A stretch of 64,000 nt of DNA from Parazoarcus communis (GCF_003111645.1 NZ_CP022187.1:558001-622000); one strand, 5' to 3'; counted from the first letter of the stretch, positions 53,944-63,698 are shown. Made by a program: numbers and translations. Notes: generated by a model not told the origin, from the sequence alone.

Positions 53944-55347
53944 ATGGGAAAGACCCTCTACGAAAAAGTGTGGGATGCGCATGTCGTCAAGCAAGGCGAC
54001 GACGGCAGCTGCCTGATCTACATTGATCGTCACATCATGCACGAGGTGACCAGCCCGCAGGCCTTCGAAGGTTTGAAGCTGGCCGGGCGCAAGGTGTGGC
54101 GCACGAGCAGCGTAATTGCCACGCCGGACCACAACGTGCCGACCACCGCGCGCTCGAAGGGCATCGCGGACGAGATCTCGGCGCTTCAGGTGTCCACGCT
54201 GGTCGATAACTGTGCCGACCACGGGATTCCCTTCTTCAGCCTCGAAGACCGGCGCCAGGGCATCGTGCACGTGATCGGGCCGGAGCAGGGCGCAACCCTG
54301 CCGGGCACGACCATCGTCTGTGGCGATTCGCACACCAGCACGCATGGCGCGTTTGGCGCGCTGGCCTTTGGCATCGGCACGTCGGACGTTGAGCACGTGA
54401 TGGCGACGCAGTGCATGCTGATGAAGAAGTCGCGCAACATGCTGGTCCGGGTGGAGGGTACGCCGGCTGCAGGCATCACCGCCAAGGACATCGTTCTCCA
54501 CATCATCGGCGCTATCGGCACGGCGGGCGGCAGCGGCCACACCATTGAATTTGCCGGGAGTGCAATCCGGGGCTTGTCGATGGAAGGGCGGATGACCGTG
54601 TGCAACATGGCAATCGAGGCGGGTGCCCGCGCCGGCATGATCGCGGTGGACGATACGACCATCGATTATCTGAAAGGCCGTCCCTATGCCCCGGCCGGCG
54701 CGGACTGGGATGCGGCGGTGGCGTCGTGGCGCGGTTTGCATTCCGACCCGGACGCGGTGTTCGACCACGTTGTCGAGATCGATGCCTCGACAATCGAACC
54801 CCAGGTGAGCTGGGGTACCTCGCCCGAGATGGTGTTGCCCGTCAGCGGGCGGATTCCCGACCCGGCCGCCGAGCGCGATCCGGGCAGGCGCGAAGCCATG
54901 GAGCGTGCGCTGACCTACATGGGGCTGGAGCCAAACACCCCGATTGGCGACATTGCCATCGACAAGGTCTTCATCGGCTCGTGCACGAACGCCCGCATCG
55001 AGGATCTGCGCGCCGCGGCACGTGTGGTCGAAGGTCGCCAGGTTGCGGCCAATGTTTCGCTGGCGATGGTGGTGCCCGGCTCCGGACTGGTGAAGGCGCA
55101 GGCCGAAAAGGAAGGGCTGGACAGGATCTTTGTGGCGGCCGGTTTCGAGTGGCGCGAGCCGGGCTGTTCGATGTGTCTGGGGATGAACAACGATCGCCTG
55201 GCGGCGGGTGAGCGCTGCGCATCGACCTCGAACCGCAACTTTGAAGGACGCCAGGGTGCGGGTGGCCGAACCCATCTGGTGAGTCCGCAGATGGCTGCGG
55301 CGGCTGCGGTCAGCGGCCATTTCATCGACGCACGGACCCTTGGCTGA
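53944..55347 (+). CDS. leuC: LeuC-like aconitase-family hydratase, large subunit
   Basis: 467 aa, a full-length homologue of isopropylmalate isomerase large subunit. The 4Fe-4S ligands lie in [17 protein letters not shown] and [17 protein letters not shown], with [27 protein letters not shown] upstream. Leucine synthesis is one possibility. Here it is followed by its small subunit and then by a PrpF isomerase, TTT transporter, CoA hydratase and CoA-transferase. Hydration of citraconate to citramalate, or of a similar methyl-branched C5 acid, is therefore the better contextual guess. No leuB is adjacent. Confidence 0.9.
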   Translation: MGKTLYEKVWDAHVVKQGDDGSCLIYIDRHIMHEVTSPQAFEGLKLAGRKVWRTSSVIATPDHNVPTTARSKGIADEISALQVSTLVDNCADHGIPFFSLEDRRQGIVHVIGPEQGATLPGTTIVCGDSHTSTHGAFGALAFGIGTSDVEHVMATQCMLMKKSRNMLVRVEGTPAAGITAKDIVLHIIGAIGTAGGSGHTIEFAGSAIRGLSMEGRMTVCNMAIEAGARAGMIAVDDTTIDYLKGRPYAPAGADWDAAVASWRGLHSDPDAVFDHVVEIDASTIEPQVSWGTSPEMVLPVSGRIPDPAAERDPGRREAMERALTYMGLEPNTPIGDIAIDKVFIGSCTNARIEDLRAAARVVEGRQVAANVSLAMVVPGSGLVKAQAEKEGLDRIFVAAGFEWREPGCSMCLGMNNDRLAAGERCASTSNRNFEGRQGAGGRTHLVSPQMAAAAAVSGHFIDARTLG

Positions 55348-55356
55348 GGAGGCATC

Positions 55357-56007
55357 ATGGAAAAATTTGCCATTTTGAACGGATTGGTCGCACCGCTTGA
55401 TCGCGAGAACGTCGATACCGACGCCATCATTCCCAAGCAGTTTCTGAAGTCGATTCACCGCACCGGATTTGGCGCGTTCTGTTTCGATGAGTGGCGCTAC
55501 CTCGATCGCGGCTACATCGGCATCGACCCGGCCAGCCGCAAGCTGAATCCTGCGTTCGAACTCAACCGCGCGCGCTATCAGGGCGCCAGCATTCTGCTTG
55601 CGCGCAAGAACTTCGGTTGCGGTTCGTCGCGCGAGCATGCGCCGTGGGCGCTCGAGCAATACGGGATTCGGGCCATCATTGCGCCAAGCTTTGCCGACAT
55701 CTTCTTCAACAACTGCTTCAAGAGCGGGCTGCTGCCCATCGTGCTGCCGGAAGCAGTGGTCGGCCGCCTGTTTGCGGAAGTCGGCGCGGAGGAGGGCTAC
55801 CGCCTGACGGTTGACCTTGAGCAGCAGGCAGTGACGACCCCGTCGGGCGAGTCGATTCCCTTCGAGGTCGATCCCTTCCGCCGCCACCGTCTGCTCAATG
55901 GCCTCGACGACATCGGCGAGACCCTGCTTGAAGCGGATGCGATTGCAGCCTTCGAGCGGGCGCATCTGGCGCGCTCGCCCTGGCTCGATTATCGGCTGGC
56001 AGACTGA
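55357..56007 (+). CDS. leuD: LeuD-like aconitase-family hydratase, small subunit
   Basis: 216 aa, 9 bp after the large-subunit gene with GAGG upstream. [26 protein letters not shown] and [15 protein letters not shown] are the swivel-domain signatures of LeuD. It must assemble with the LeuC-like subunit. Substrate assignment follows the partner. Confidence 0.92.
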   Translation: MEKFAILNGLVAPLDRENVDTDAIIPKQFLKSIHRTGFGAFCFDEWRYLDRGYIGIDPASRKLNPAFELNRARYQGASILLARKNFGCGSSREHAPWALEQYGIRAIIAPSFADIFFNNCFKSGLLPIVLPEAVVGRLFAEVGAEEGYRLTVDLEQQAVTTPSGESIPFEVDPFRRHRLLNGLDDIGETLLEADAIAAFERAHLARSPWLDYRLAD

Positions 56008-56228
56008 GCCCGGCCCAGCCTGTCCCCGCCTTCGGCATCGCACGGGTCGAGGGTGGGGACAGCGCGTTGTGGTCCCCATAACGGATTTCGATAACAGCCA
56101 TTGCGCATGAGCGCTTTCGCGCGTGGCCGGGCTCGTGGAGAATGTGCCCGGGCCGGTACCGGCGCCAGCGCTTCACCTACCAGATTCCCTCGCGGCGGCG
56201 CAGGCCAGTGGGGCCGCCGGAGTCATGC

Positions 56229-57185
56229 GTGCTCGAAATTCTCTCCATCACCAGCCCGATCTTCATCCTGATCGGCCTCGGATACTTTGCCGTGCGTGCG
56301 GCCTTGTTCTCGCGCGCGGACATGCGCGTCCTTGGCACTTTCGTCATCCGGTTTGCCTTGCCCGCGATGCTGTTCAAGGCGCTATCGGAGCGTCCCTTTG
56401 ACGAGGTGATGAACTCGGGTTACCTGATTGCGTATGCCCTCGGCTCGCTGGCTGCGATGGGCGCTGCAATCCTGCTCGCGCTGAAATGGCGCAAGCGCGA
56501 TTTTCTGAGCAGCGTCATCATCGGCATGGGCGCTTCATCGTCGAACAGCGCCTTCATCGGTCTGCCGGTGGCCGTGCAGGTGCTGGGGCCGGTTGGCTCG
56601 GTGGCAATGGCGCTGTGCCTGCTGGTGGAGAACCTGCTGATGCTGCCCCTGCTGCTCATCATGGCGGACCGCGCCGGGCACAAGCGCGCGAGCATTGTGG
56701 CCATGCTGCGGGGAACGCTCGCAAGCCTGTTCAGGAATCCGATGCTGGTGGCCATTGCGATCGGCTTTGCCTTTGCCCTCTTCGGTCTGGCGCTGCCGGC
56801 GCCGCTTTCCAAGGTGGTCGACATGCTGTCGTTCGCATCGGGGCCGCTGGCGCTGTTCGTCATCGGCGGCAGTCTTGCCGGAATGGGCGTGAAAGGAATG
56901 GTCGCCGATGTCACGCTGATCACCGTGGCCAAGCTGGTGCTCCATCCTGCTGCGGTGCTGATTGCCGTGTTGCTGGTACCCGGCATCGGTCCCGAACTGC
57001 AGGCCGCCGCGGTGCTGATCGCCTGCGTGCCGATGTTCAGCATCTACGCCATCATGGGGCAGAAGTACGGACTTGAGGGCATGTGCTCGGCTGCGCTGGT
57101 GGTGGCGACGGTGGCGTCTTTCGTGTCCATCAGCATCATCATCTGGGTCATGGAGCTGACGGGCTTCATTCCGGCGCTGAGTTGA
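56229..57185 (+). CDS. AEC-family permease
   Basis: 318 aa from the GTG at 56229 with GGAG about 8 nt upstream; an upstream ATG (56142) would add a charged non-membrane leader. A ten-helix PIN/AEC carrier: ITSPIFILIGLGYFAVRAALFSRADMRVLGTFVIRFALPAMLF at the N-terminus, with a second repeat later. It may carry a dicarboxylate or monocarboxylate made in this cluster. Confidence 0.87.
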   Translation: MLEILSITSPIFILIGLGYFAVRAALFSRADMRVLGTFVIRFALPAMLFKALSERPFDEVMNSGYLIAYALGSLAAMGAAILLALKWRKRDFLSSVIIGMGASSSNSAFIGLPVAVQVLGPVGSVAMALCLLVENLLMLPLLLIMADRAGHKRASIVAMLRGTLASLFRNPMLVAIAIGFAFALFGLALPAPLSKVVDMLSFASGPLALFVIGGSLAGMGVKGMVADVTLITVAKLVLHPAAVLIAVLLVPGIGPELQAAAVLIACVPMFSIYAIMGQKYGLEGMCSAALVVATVASFVSISIIIWVMELTGFIPALS

Positions 57186-57199
57186 GCACGGCAGGGGGC

Positions 57200-58126
57200 T
57201 CAGGCGGCGGGCGTGCCCTGCATCGGGATCGTATTGCCCTGATAGCCATCCCGCAACAACATGCGCATGAACGCGTCTGCCGCCGGAGACAGTGTCGTGT
57301 TGCGCTTGCGGATGACGACGATCTTGCGCTTGATCGTCGGCCCTTTCAGTGGAATGCGGATCAGCCCCGGTCTTGCGCCGACCTCCAGCGTGGACGAAGG
57401 CAGGATCGCCGCGCCCACGCCGGCTGCGACCAGACCGATTGCGGTTGAAAGATGGCGGACTTCATAGCGGCCGGAGATGTTGATCCCGTGCTTTGCCAGC
57501 TGCACATCGAGCGCGAGCCGGTTTGCGCTCATCGTGCTGATCGCGATCAGGTCCGCCTCGTGCAGGTCGGACCAGACCACATGCTCGCGCTTGCTCAAGG
57601 GATGCTCTTCGCGGCAAAAGAACATGTAGGGGTCTTCCAGCAGCTGAAGCTCCTCGAGCTCGGGGTGGCGGTCGGTCGGCAGGCCAATGCCGAGTTCTGC
57701 CTGCCCATGGAGCACCGCATCGCGCACCTCGAAGCCGCTCGCGTCGATGATGCGGATGCGGTTTCCGGGGTACTCGACGGCATAGCGACGAATCGCGACC
57801 GGCAAGGCCTGTGAGGCCATCGTCGGGATGCAGGCGATGGTGAAATTGCCCTTGCCTCGGCTCGACATGTCCTTGAGCGTGCCGACCGCCCGTGTGACCT
57901 CTCCCACGATCGACTTCGCCTGTGGCAGGAACTCCCGTCCGACCGCCGTGAGCTCCACGTAGCGGGTGGTGCGGTCGAGCAGTCGCAGGTCGAGATAGGC
58001 CTCGAGTTTCTGCAGGCGGCGGGTGAGGGCGGTCTGGGTGACATGCAGATGCTCGGCCGCTTTGCTGAACCCGCCCAGTTCTGCGATGGCGACAAAGGCC
58101 TGAATGCCGTCGAAGTCGATCTTCAT
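57200..58126 (-). CDS. LysR-family regulator
   Basis: 308 aa from the ATG at 58126 with GGAGA upstream. HTH: FDGIQAFVAIAELGGFSKAAEHLHVTQTALTRRLQKLEAYLDLRLLDRTTR, in the CynR-like LysR style. The effector domain is complete. It is divergent from the PrpF/TTT/CoA genes with two AT-rich dyads in the gap, so it probably controls that operon. Confidence 0.9.
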   Translation of the reverse strand: MKIDFDGIQAFVAIAELGGFSKAAEHLHVTQTALTRRLQKLEAYLDLRLLDRTTRYVELTAVGREFLPQAKSIVGEVTRAVGTLKDMSSRGKGNFTIACIPTMASQALPVAIRRYAVEYPGNRIRIIDASGFEVRDAVLHGQAELGIGLPTDRHPELEELQLLEDPYMFFCREEHPLSKREHVVWSDLHEADLIAISTMSANRLALDVQLAKHGINISGRYEVRHLSTAIGLVAAGVGAAILPSSTLEVGARPGLIRIPLKGPTIKRKIVVIRKRNTTLSPAADAFMRMLLRDGYQGNTIPMQGTPAA

Positions 58127-58143
58127 CCTGCGTGTCTCCACAC

Positions 58144-58195
58144 TAAGTAAAAACTCTACTTATGCAAGGATAGCAATAATCTTAAAATTTATTGC
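58144..58195. promoter_or_regulatory. Paired LysR-type dyads
   Basis: TAAGTA (58144-58149) / TACTTA (58157-58162) with a 7-nt spacer is one perfect dyad. GCAATAA (58173-58179) / TTATTGC (58189-58195) with a 9-nt spacer is a second. Both lie in the 141-bp gap between the LysR gene and prpF, in the only strongly AT-rich stretch. They fit recognition and activation sites of a LysR protein. Confidence 0.6.
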
Positions 58196-58267
58196 ATTTC
58201 CGTACTTCTGCGTGCCGCCCTAACATTCATCAAAACAGGCACAGCCAACGGTGCAGGAGACAAACGG

Positions 58268-59374
58268 ATGAAAAGCATACCTTGCGTTCTGATGAGAGGT
58301 GGGTCCTCGAAGGGCCTGTTCTTCCTCGCTCAGGATTTGCCTGCATCCGTCGCCGAGCGTGACCGGCTGCTGCTGGCCGCGATGGGGTCGCCCGATCTGC
58401 GCCAGGTGGACGGCATGGGTGGCGGCGACAGCCAGAGCAGCAAGGTGGTGATCGTCGGGCCGTCGAGCCGGCCGGACGCCGATCTTGAACATCTGTTTGC
58501 GCAAGTGTCGGTTGCCCGCAACTTCGTCGATGTGCGGCCCAACAGCGGCAACATGCTGTCCGGCGTGGCGCCCTTCGCCATTGAAGCGGGCCTGATCGCA
58601 ACGACTTCGCCGACCACCACGGTGCGCGTGCTCAACCTCAATAGCGGCAAGATCGCCGAAGTGACCGTGCACACGCCCGGCGGCAAGCTCACCTACGAAG
58701 GCAGCTGCCGGCTCGATGGCGTGCCCGGCAGCTTCGCGCCGATCGGGCTGCGCTTCCTCGACCCCGCCGGCACCCGCACCGGCGTCCTGCTGCCGACCGG
58801 CAAGGCCCGCGATGTGATCGGCGATGTCGAGGTCACCTGTATCGACTGTGCCATTCCGCTGGTCCTGGTCAAGGCCGAGGCACTGGGCAAGACAGGTCAC
58901 GAATCCAAAGCGGAACTCGATGCCGATACGGCGTTTTCCAGCCGGCTGAAAGCGATTCGCCTCGAAGCCGCCACGCTGATGGGGATCGAGGACCGCGAAA
59001 GCGTGGCCCTCCCCAAGATCGCCATCGTGGCCTCACCCCGCCATGGCGGCAGCATTGCAGCGCGCTATTTCTCACCGAAATGGTGCCACGCCACGTTCGG
59101 TATCTCGGGGGCGCTGGCACTGTCCGCCGCCTGTCATGTCGGCGGCTCGGTGGCCGAAGATCTCGTCGAACTCGATATCGATCACCCCGGCCAGATCGTG
59201 ATCGAGCACCCGAGCGGCACCCTCACGTTCAAGGTGCAACTGGCAGAGCAGAGTGCCGCCCCGATTCCCGTTTTTCGCAGTGCCACTGTCGTGACGACCG
59301 CAAGGCCGTTGCTCAGTGGCGAAGTCCTGGTGCCGGCGCGCGCTGCCGCACCGCCGGGTGCGCTGCCAGCGTGA
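58268..59374 (+). CDS. PrpF-family isomerase/tautomerase
   Basis: 368 aa, a two-domain diaminopimelate-epimerase-like fold. It starts IPCVLMRGGSSKGLFFLAQDLP, with the Lys of GGGDSQSSKVVIVGPSS (K59). In characterised members (methylaconitate isomerase PrpF, methylitaconate isomerase, 4-oxalomesaconate tautomerase) a Cys lies in an N-C-G-N motif. Here residues 92-95 read N-S-G-N, so the usual catalytic Cys is Ser. The family moves double bonds in methyl-branched di/tricarboxylates, matching the neighbouring hydratase and CoA genes. Confidence 0.88.
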   Translation: MKSIPCVLMRGGSSKGLFFLAQDLPASVAERDRLLLAAMGSPDLRQVDGMGGGDSQSSKVVIVGPSSRPDADLEHLFAQVSVARNFVDVRPNSGNMLSGVAPFAIEAGLIATTSPTTTVRVLNLNSGKIAEVTVHTPGGKLTYEGSCRLDGVPGSFAPIGLRFLDPAGTRTGVLLPTGKARDVIGDVEVTCIDCAIPLVLVKAEALGKTGHESKAELDADTAFSSRLKAIRLEAATLMGIEDRESVALPKIAIVASPRHGGSIAARYFSPKWCHATFGISGALALSAACHVGGSVAEDLVELDIDHPGQIVIEHPSGTLTFKVQLAEQSAAPIPVFRSATVVTTARPLLSGEVLVPARAAAPPGALPA

Positions 59375-59430
59375 GGGCAGAGCCGCTGTTCCGATAGACA
59401 AAATAACGACCGAGAGTGAAGAGACAAGCC

Positions 59431-59526
59431 ATGAAGCATTCACCATTCCTTGCATCCATGACCCGAAGGTCCTCAGAGATCGGGCGCCCCACGCCCGCGG
59501 GATTTCACAACACAGCAACGAGCTGA
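59431..59526 (+). CDS. Possible 31-aa leader ORF upstream of tctC
   Basis: ATG at 59431 after GAAGAGACAA, ending with TGA at 59524-59526, 23 bp before the binding-protein start. The peptide begins MKHSPFLASMTRRSSEIG. It has no known family and may be spurious. Confidence 0.25.
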   Translation: MKHSPFLASMTRRSSEIGRPTPAGFHNTATS

Positions 59527-59549
59527 ACACCACATCAGGAGGAGCACAC

Positions 59550-60653
59550 ATGACTAAAACAACGATTCATCGCCGCAATTTCCTCGGCATGTCCGTCGCC
59601 CTTGCGACTGCCGCCTTCATCTCGCCCGTGCCGGCCATGGCCGGTGCAGTCGACTTTACCGACAAGACCATCGAGTTCGTCATGCCGTTTGGCGTCGGTG
59701 GCGGGTCCGATACCTGGGCCCGCTTCAACGCTCCCTTTCTGTCCAAGCACCTCCCCGGCAAGCCGACCGTGGTCGTCAAGAACCAGCCCGGCGGTGGCTC
59801 GATCACCGGTGCCAATCAGTTCGCTTCCCGCGCCCGGCCGGATGGTCTGAGCATTCTCGGCACTTCGGGTTCGACGCAGTTTCCCTACCTGCTGGGCGAT
59901 CCCCGCGTGAAGTACGACTACAAGGACTGGACAGTCGTGCTGGCTGCGCCGACCGGCGGTGTCGCCTATATCAGCAGCAGTTTTGGCGTGAAGTCACTCG
60001 CCGAACTGGGCAAGCTCAAGGGCCAGCGCCTGATCTTTGGAAGCCAGGGCTCGACGTCGCTCGATCTCGTTCCGCTGCTCGGCTTCCGCCTGCTTGGCCT
60101 TGAGGTGCACCATGTGTTCGGCATGAAGAGCCGTGGAGAAGGTCGCCTCGCATTCGAGCGTGGTGAAGCCAATATCGACTATCAGACCACGTCGGCCTAC
60201 CTGAAGAGTTCACTCCCCATCGTTCAGGAAGGGAAAGCTGTCCCGCTGTTCAGCTGGGGCGCCACGGACGACGACGGCAAGCTCATCCGTGACCCGAACT
60301 TCCCGGATCTGCCGCACATCGGCGAAGCCATCGAGATCGTTACCGGCAAGAAGCCATCCGGCACCGAGTGGGAGGCGTTCAAGTCCTTCCTGATCGCGGG
60401 CTTCCCTGCCCAGAAGCTGCTGGTACTGCCCAAGGGCACGCCTGACGCCATCGTCGAGGCCTACCGTGAGGCGGTGCGCAAGATGAAGCTCGACCCCGAG
60501 TACATCGCCGCAAAAGACGAGGCGCTTGGCGGTTACGAGCAAGTGACCGACAAGGCCGGCGAGTCGCTCTTCAAGGAAGGCACGACGATTGATCCGAAGG
60601 CCCGGGACTGGGTCCGTGCGCTGCTCGAGAAAGAGTACAACACACGCTTCTAA
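59550..60653 (+). CDS. tctC: TTT transporter periplasmic binding protein (TctC/Bug family), Tat-type signal
   Basis: 367 aa from the ATG at 59550 with a near-perfect AGGAGGAG ribosome-binding site. The N-terminus MTKTTIHRRNFLGMSVALATAAF has a twin-arginine RRNFLG motif and a moderately hydrophobic h-region, so export is probably through Tat rather than Sec. The Bug/TctC fold is clear from FVMPFGVGGGSDTWARFNAPFLSKHL and VVKNQPGGGSITGANQFA. It delivers a carboxylate to the TctA-B permease next door. Confidence 0.9.
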   Translation: MTKTTIHRRNFLGMSVALATAAFISPVPAMAGAVDFTDKTIEFVMPFGVGGGSDTWARFNAPFLSKHLPGKPTVVVKNQPGGGSITGANQFASRARPDGLSILGTSGSTQFPYLLGDPRVKYDYKDWTVVLAAPTGGVAYISSSFGVKSLAELGKLKGQRLIFGSQGSTSLDLVPLLGFRLLGLEVHHVFGMKSRGEGRLAFERGEANIDYQTTSAYLKSSLPIVQEGKAVPLFSWGATDDDGKLIRDPNFPDLPHIGEAIEIVTGKKPSGTEWEAFKSFLIAGFPAQKLLVLPKGTPDAIVEAYREAVRKMKLDPEYIAAKDEALGGYEQVTDKAGESLFKEGTTIDPKARDWVRALLEKEYNTRF

Positions 60654-60723
60654 CGCTGACGGGCGTCAGGGTGGCCGCAGCTGGCCGCTCTGATGCCCCG
60701 GCCACTCAATTCTGGAGTTTCCA

Positions 60724-62736
60724 ATGCTAGAAGCCATGCAGAGTGCCTTCGTCGGCCTGCTCTCGTTTGAGCACGCCGCCTACATGCTGCTCGGTATTGT
60801 TGTCGGCCTTGGCGTGGGCATTCTGCCCGGCCTCGGCGGCATTGCAGGCATGTCGCTACTGATGCCCTTCATCTACGGAATGGATCAGGTTTCCGCGCTT
60901 GCCATGCTGGTGGGCATGGTCGCCGTAATTCCGACCGGCGACACCTTCACTTCCGTGCTCATGGGCATCCCCGGTTCAAGCGCCAGTCAGGCCACGGTCC
61001 TGGATGGATTTCCGCTGGCCAAGAAAGGGCAGGCGGCCCGCGCACTGAGCGCCGCCTTTTCGGCGTCATTGCTGGGAGGGGTGTTCGGCGCGCTGATGCT
61101 GACCGGCTTTGTCGTTGTCGCCAAGCCGTTGATCCTGTCCTTTACCACGGCCGAACTGTTCATGTTTGCCCTGCTGGGGCTGTCGGTGGTTGGTGTGCTT
61201 GCCGGCGAGAGCATCATGCGTGGTGTCATCGCGTGCGGTCTCGGCCTGATGGTCGGCGCCATTGGCGCAGCCCCCGCGACTGGCGAGAGCCGTTTCGACC
61301 TCGGCATTGATTATCTGATCGACGGTGTGCCGCTGGTCATCATTGGCCTGGGGCTGTTCGCGATTCCCGAGATCGCCGATCTGATCCGCCGTTCCCGCCC
61401 GATCGCGGCTGAATCCGGTCTCGGTGCCGGCTGGCTGCAAGGCGTGGTCGATACCTTCAAGAACTGGTTCCTGGTGCTACGTTGTTCGGCACTGGGCACC
61501 TTCATTGGCGCCATTCCGGGCCTCGGCGGCGGGGTGGTGGACTGGATCGCTTACGGTCACGCTGCGCAGACCAGCAAGGATACGTCCAACTTCGGCAAGG
61601 GTGAGATCAAGGGTGTGATCGCACCGGAATCGGCCAACAACGCACTGCAGGGCGGCGCGCTGATGCCGACACTGCTGTTCGGCATTCCGGGTTCAGGCAG
61701 CATGGCGGTGTTCCTCGGCGGCATGGTTCTGCTCGGCCTGCAGCCCGGTCCGTCGATGGTCACCACCGACCTGGAGCTGACCTACACCATCGCCTGGACG
61801 CTGGCCCTCTCGAGCATTGTTGGTGCTGCCATCTGCTTCTTCCTTGCCGTGCCCATTGCGCGACTGACCTTCGTGCCCTTCAACCTGATCGCACCCTTCA
61901 TGATCATGATCATCTGCTTCGCGGCCTTCCAGGCGCGGCGCGATCTGACCGATCTGCTGGTGCTGTTCGCGGTGGGCATCGTCGGTATCTTCCTGCGCCG
62001 CTTCGGCTGGCCGCGGCCTGCGTTCCTGATCGGCTTCGTGCTCTCGAGCCAGGCTGAGAACTATCTGTATCAGGCGCTTCAGTTCTACGGCTGGGAGTTC
62101 GTCCAGCGTCCGGGCGTGCTGATCATCGGCGGCCTGACCATCGCCTCCACGCTGATGGCCCTGCGCAGCCGGGTATCCGAAGAAGGTGCGGTTACCAAGG
62201 AGGCCCGCGGCGAGGAAACCGATCGGCCGGTGCTCGGCGGCGCCGACAAGGCGGAGCGTCGTCCGCAGATCGTGTTTGCCGTGCTGTTGCTGGCGACCTT
62301 CCTCTACGGCGTGATGAGCAGCGCACCGTTAAGTTTCCTGGGATCGGTGTTTCCCTTCTACACCTCGGCACTGATGGTCGCCTTCAGCGGCTACATGGTG
62401 ATGATGCTCGTCGTTGGCAAGCCGGGACACAGCGCACATTTCGACCAGGAGGTGGCTGCCAAGGCAAAGGGCGCGGACGACGGCACCACTGTCTGGCCGT
62501 CCGTGGGCTGGTTCGTGTTCCTCTTCGGGATGACCTCGGTGCTCGGTTTCATCATCTCGATCGCGATCTTCATCACAAGCTTCCTGATGGTGCGCACACA
62601 GCTCGGTGTTGCGCGCAGCCTGCTCTACACGGGGCTCTGCATCGCGTTCATGAGCACGCTTGGTCACTACCTGACGCTCGACTTCCCGGCGGGCGTACTG
62701 CAGCACTACGTGGAAATGCCGTGGCCGCTCAAGTAA
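60724..62736 (+). CDS. tctA: TTT permease, TctA-TctB fusion
   Basis: 670 aa, about 170 residues longer than a usual TctA. Residues 1-500 are TctA: GILPGLGGIAGMSLLMPFIYGM, the repeated PGLGG in FIGAIPGLGGGVVDWIAYGHA and LFGIPGSGSMAVFLGGMVLLGLQPGPSM. After a charged linker (~495-525) come four more membrane segments (~525-670) ending LDFPAGVLQHYVEMPWPLK, the pattern of TctB. No separate tctB gene is present, which supports the fusion. Confidence 0.9.
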   Translation: MLEAMQSAFVGLLSFEHAAYMLLGIVVGLGVGILPGLGGIAGMSLLMPFIYGMDQVSALAMLVGMVAVIPTGDTFTSVLMGIPGSSASQATVLDGFPLAKKGQAARALSAAFSASLLGGVFGALMLTGFVVVAKPLILSFTTAELFMFALLGLSVVGVLAGESIMRGVIACGLGLMVGAIGAAPATGESRFDLGIDYLIDGVPLVIIGLGLFAIPEIADLIRRSRPIAAESGLGAGWLQGVVDTFKNWFLVLRCSALGTFIGAIPGLGGGVVDWIAYGHAAQTSKDTSNFGKGEIKGVIAPESANNALQGGALMPTLLFGIPGSGSMAVFLGGMVLLGLQPGPSMVTTDLELTYTIAWTLALSSIVGAAICFFLAVPIARLTFVPFNLIAPFMIMIICFAAFQARRDLTDLLVLFAVGIVGIFLRRFGWPRPAFLIGFVLSSQAENYLYQALQFYGWEFVQRPGVLIIGGLTIASTLMALRSRVSEEGAVTKEARGEETDRPVLGGADKAERRPQIVFAVLLLATFLYGVMSSAPLSFLGSVFPFYTSALMVAFSGYMVMMLVVGKPGHSAHFDQEVAAKAKGADDGTTVWPSVGWFVFLFGMTSVLGFIISIAIFITSFLMVRTQLGVARSLLYTGLCIAFMSTLGHYLTLDFPAGVLQHYVEMPWPLK

Positions 62737-62852
62737 GCCCGCCTGCTTACCAGGTCTCAGCCACATTTTTGTGATCCCGCACCTGTCCGTCAGCCCCATT
62801 GGCGGGCGACAGGCAGGTGCTCCGCCCGAAATCCGACGGAGGACGTAACACC

Positions 62853-63698
62853 ATGAACCTAAAGGACTGGATCGGACGCTCGGAAGAAGTCTCCGACATC
62901 GCCACCGCCACCCCTTACGCCGCCTTGTCGGCAACCTTCGACCGCCCGGCAGAGCGTCCTGCTGTTGGCACGCCACTGCCCGGGCTGTGGCACTGGCTGT
63001 ACTTTCTGCCACTGCACCGCCAGTCCGAGATCGGCCCGGACGGTCACGCGAAACGGGGTGGCTTCCTGCCTCCCGTGCCGCTGCCGCGCCGCATGTGGGC
63101 TGGCAGCCAATTCACCTTCCATAAGCCGCTGCGAATCGGCGACGTGATGACGCGCACCTCGACCATCCACGATGTTAGCGAGAAGAGCGGTCGCACCGGC
63201 CCGCTGGTGTTCGTCAAGGTGCGCCACGAGATCCGCCGCGAAGGCGAAACCGATATCGCACTGACCGAGTTTCACGACATCGTCTATCGCGAAGCGGCCA
63301 GGCCCGACGACGTCGCGCCGCCGCCCAAGGCTGCCCCGACGAGTGCTGCCTGGGAAAAGAAGTGGGTGCCGGACGATGTGCTGCTGTTCCGTTACTCGGC
63401 GCTCACCTTCAACGGTCACCGCATCCACTACGACCGCAAGTACGTCACCGAAGTCGAGGGCTATCCCGGCCTGATCGTGCACGGTCCGATGGTCGCCACC
63501 ATGCTGCTCGACCTGCTGCGTCACCAGTTGCCCGATGCCGAGCTTGCCAGCTACGAGTTCCGCGCCGTGCGCCCGGTGTTCGACATCAACCATTTCTTCG
63601 TCTGCGGCGAACCGCTGCCTGACGGCAAGACCTTCCGGCTGTGGGCCAAGGATCACGAGGGCTGGCTGACGATGGACGCCACCGCGGTGATCAAGTGA
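62853..63698 (+). CDS. MaoC/FAS1-type hydratase (mesaconyl-C4-CoA or itaconyl-CoA hydratase-like)
   Basis: 281 aa from the ATG at 62853 with GGAGG upstream. A double hot-dog protein of the HTD2/FAS1-dehydratase group. The first part includes WHWLYFLPLHRQSEIGPDGHAKRGGFLPPVPLPRRMWAGS. The second includes FRYSALTFNGHRIHYDRKYVTEVEGYPGLIVHGPMVATML with the hydratase His/Asp region. Members hydrate mesaconyl-C4-CoA or itaconyl-CoA to citramalyl-CoA. The CoA-transferase that follows supports this. Confidence 0.87.
   Translation: MNLKDWIGRSEEVSDIATATPYAALSATFDRPAERPAVGTPLPGLWHWLYFLPLHRQSEIGPDGHAKRGGFLPPVPLPRRMWAGSQFTFHKPLRIGDVMTRTSTIHDVSEKSGRTGPLVFVKVRHEIRREGETDIALTEFHDIVYREAARPDDVAPPPKAAPTSAAWEKKWVPDDVLLFRYSALTFNGHRIHYDRKYVTEVEGYPGLIVHGPMVATMLLDLLRHQLPDAELASYEFRAVRPVFDINHFFVCGEPLPDGKTFRLWAKDHEGWLTMDATAVIK

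Noticed and set aside
53944-56007. Simple leucine-biosynthesis leuCD assignment
   Set aside because: Not excluded biochemically, but leuB/leuA are absent and the neighbours are C5-dicarboxylate catabolic genes, so I did not present leucine synthesis as the main role.
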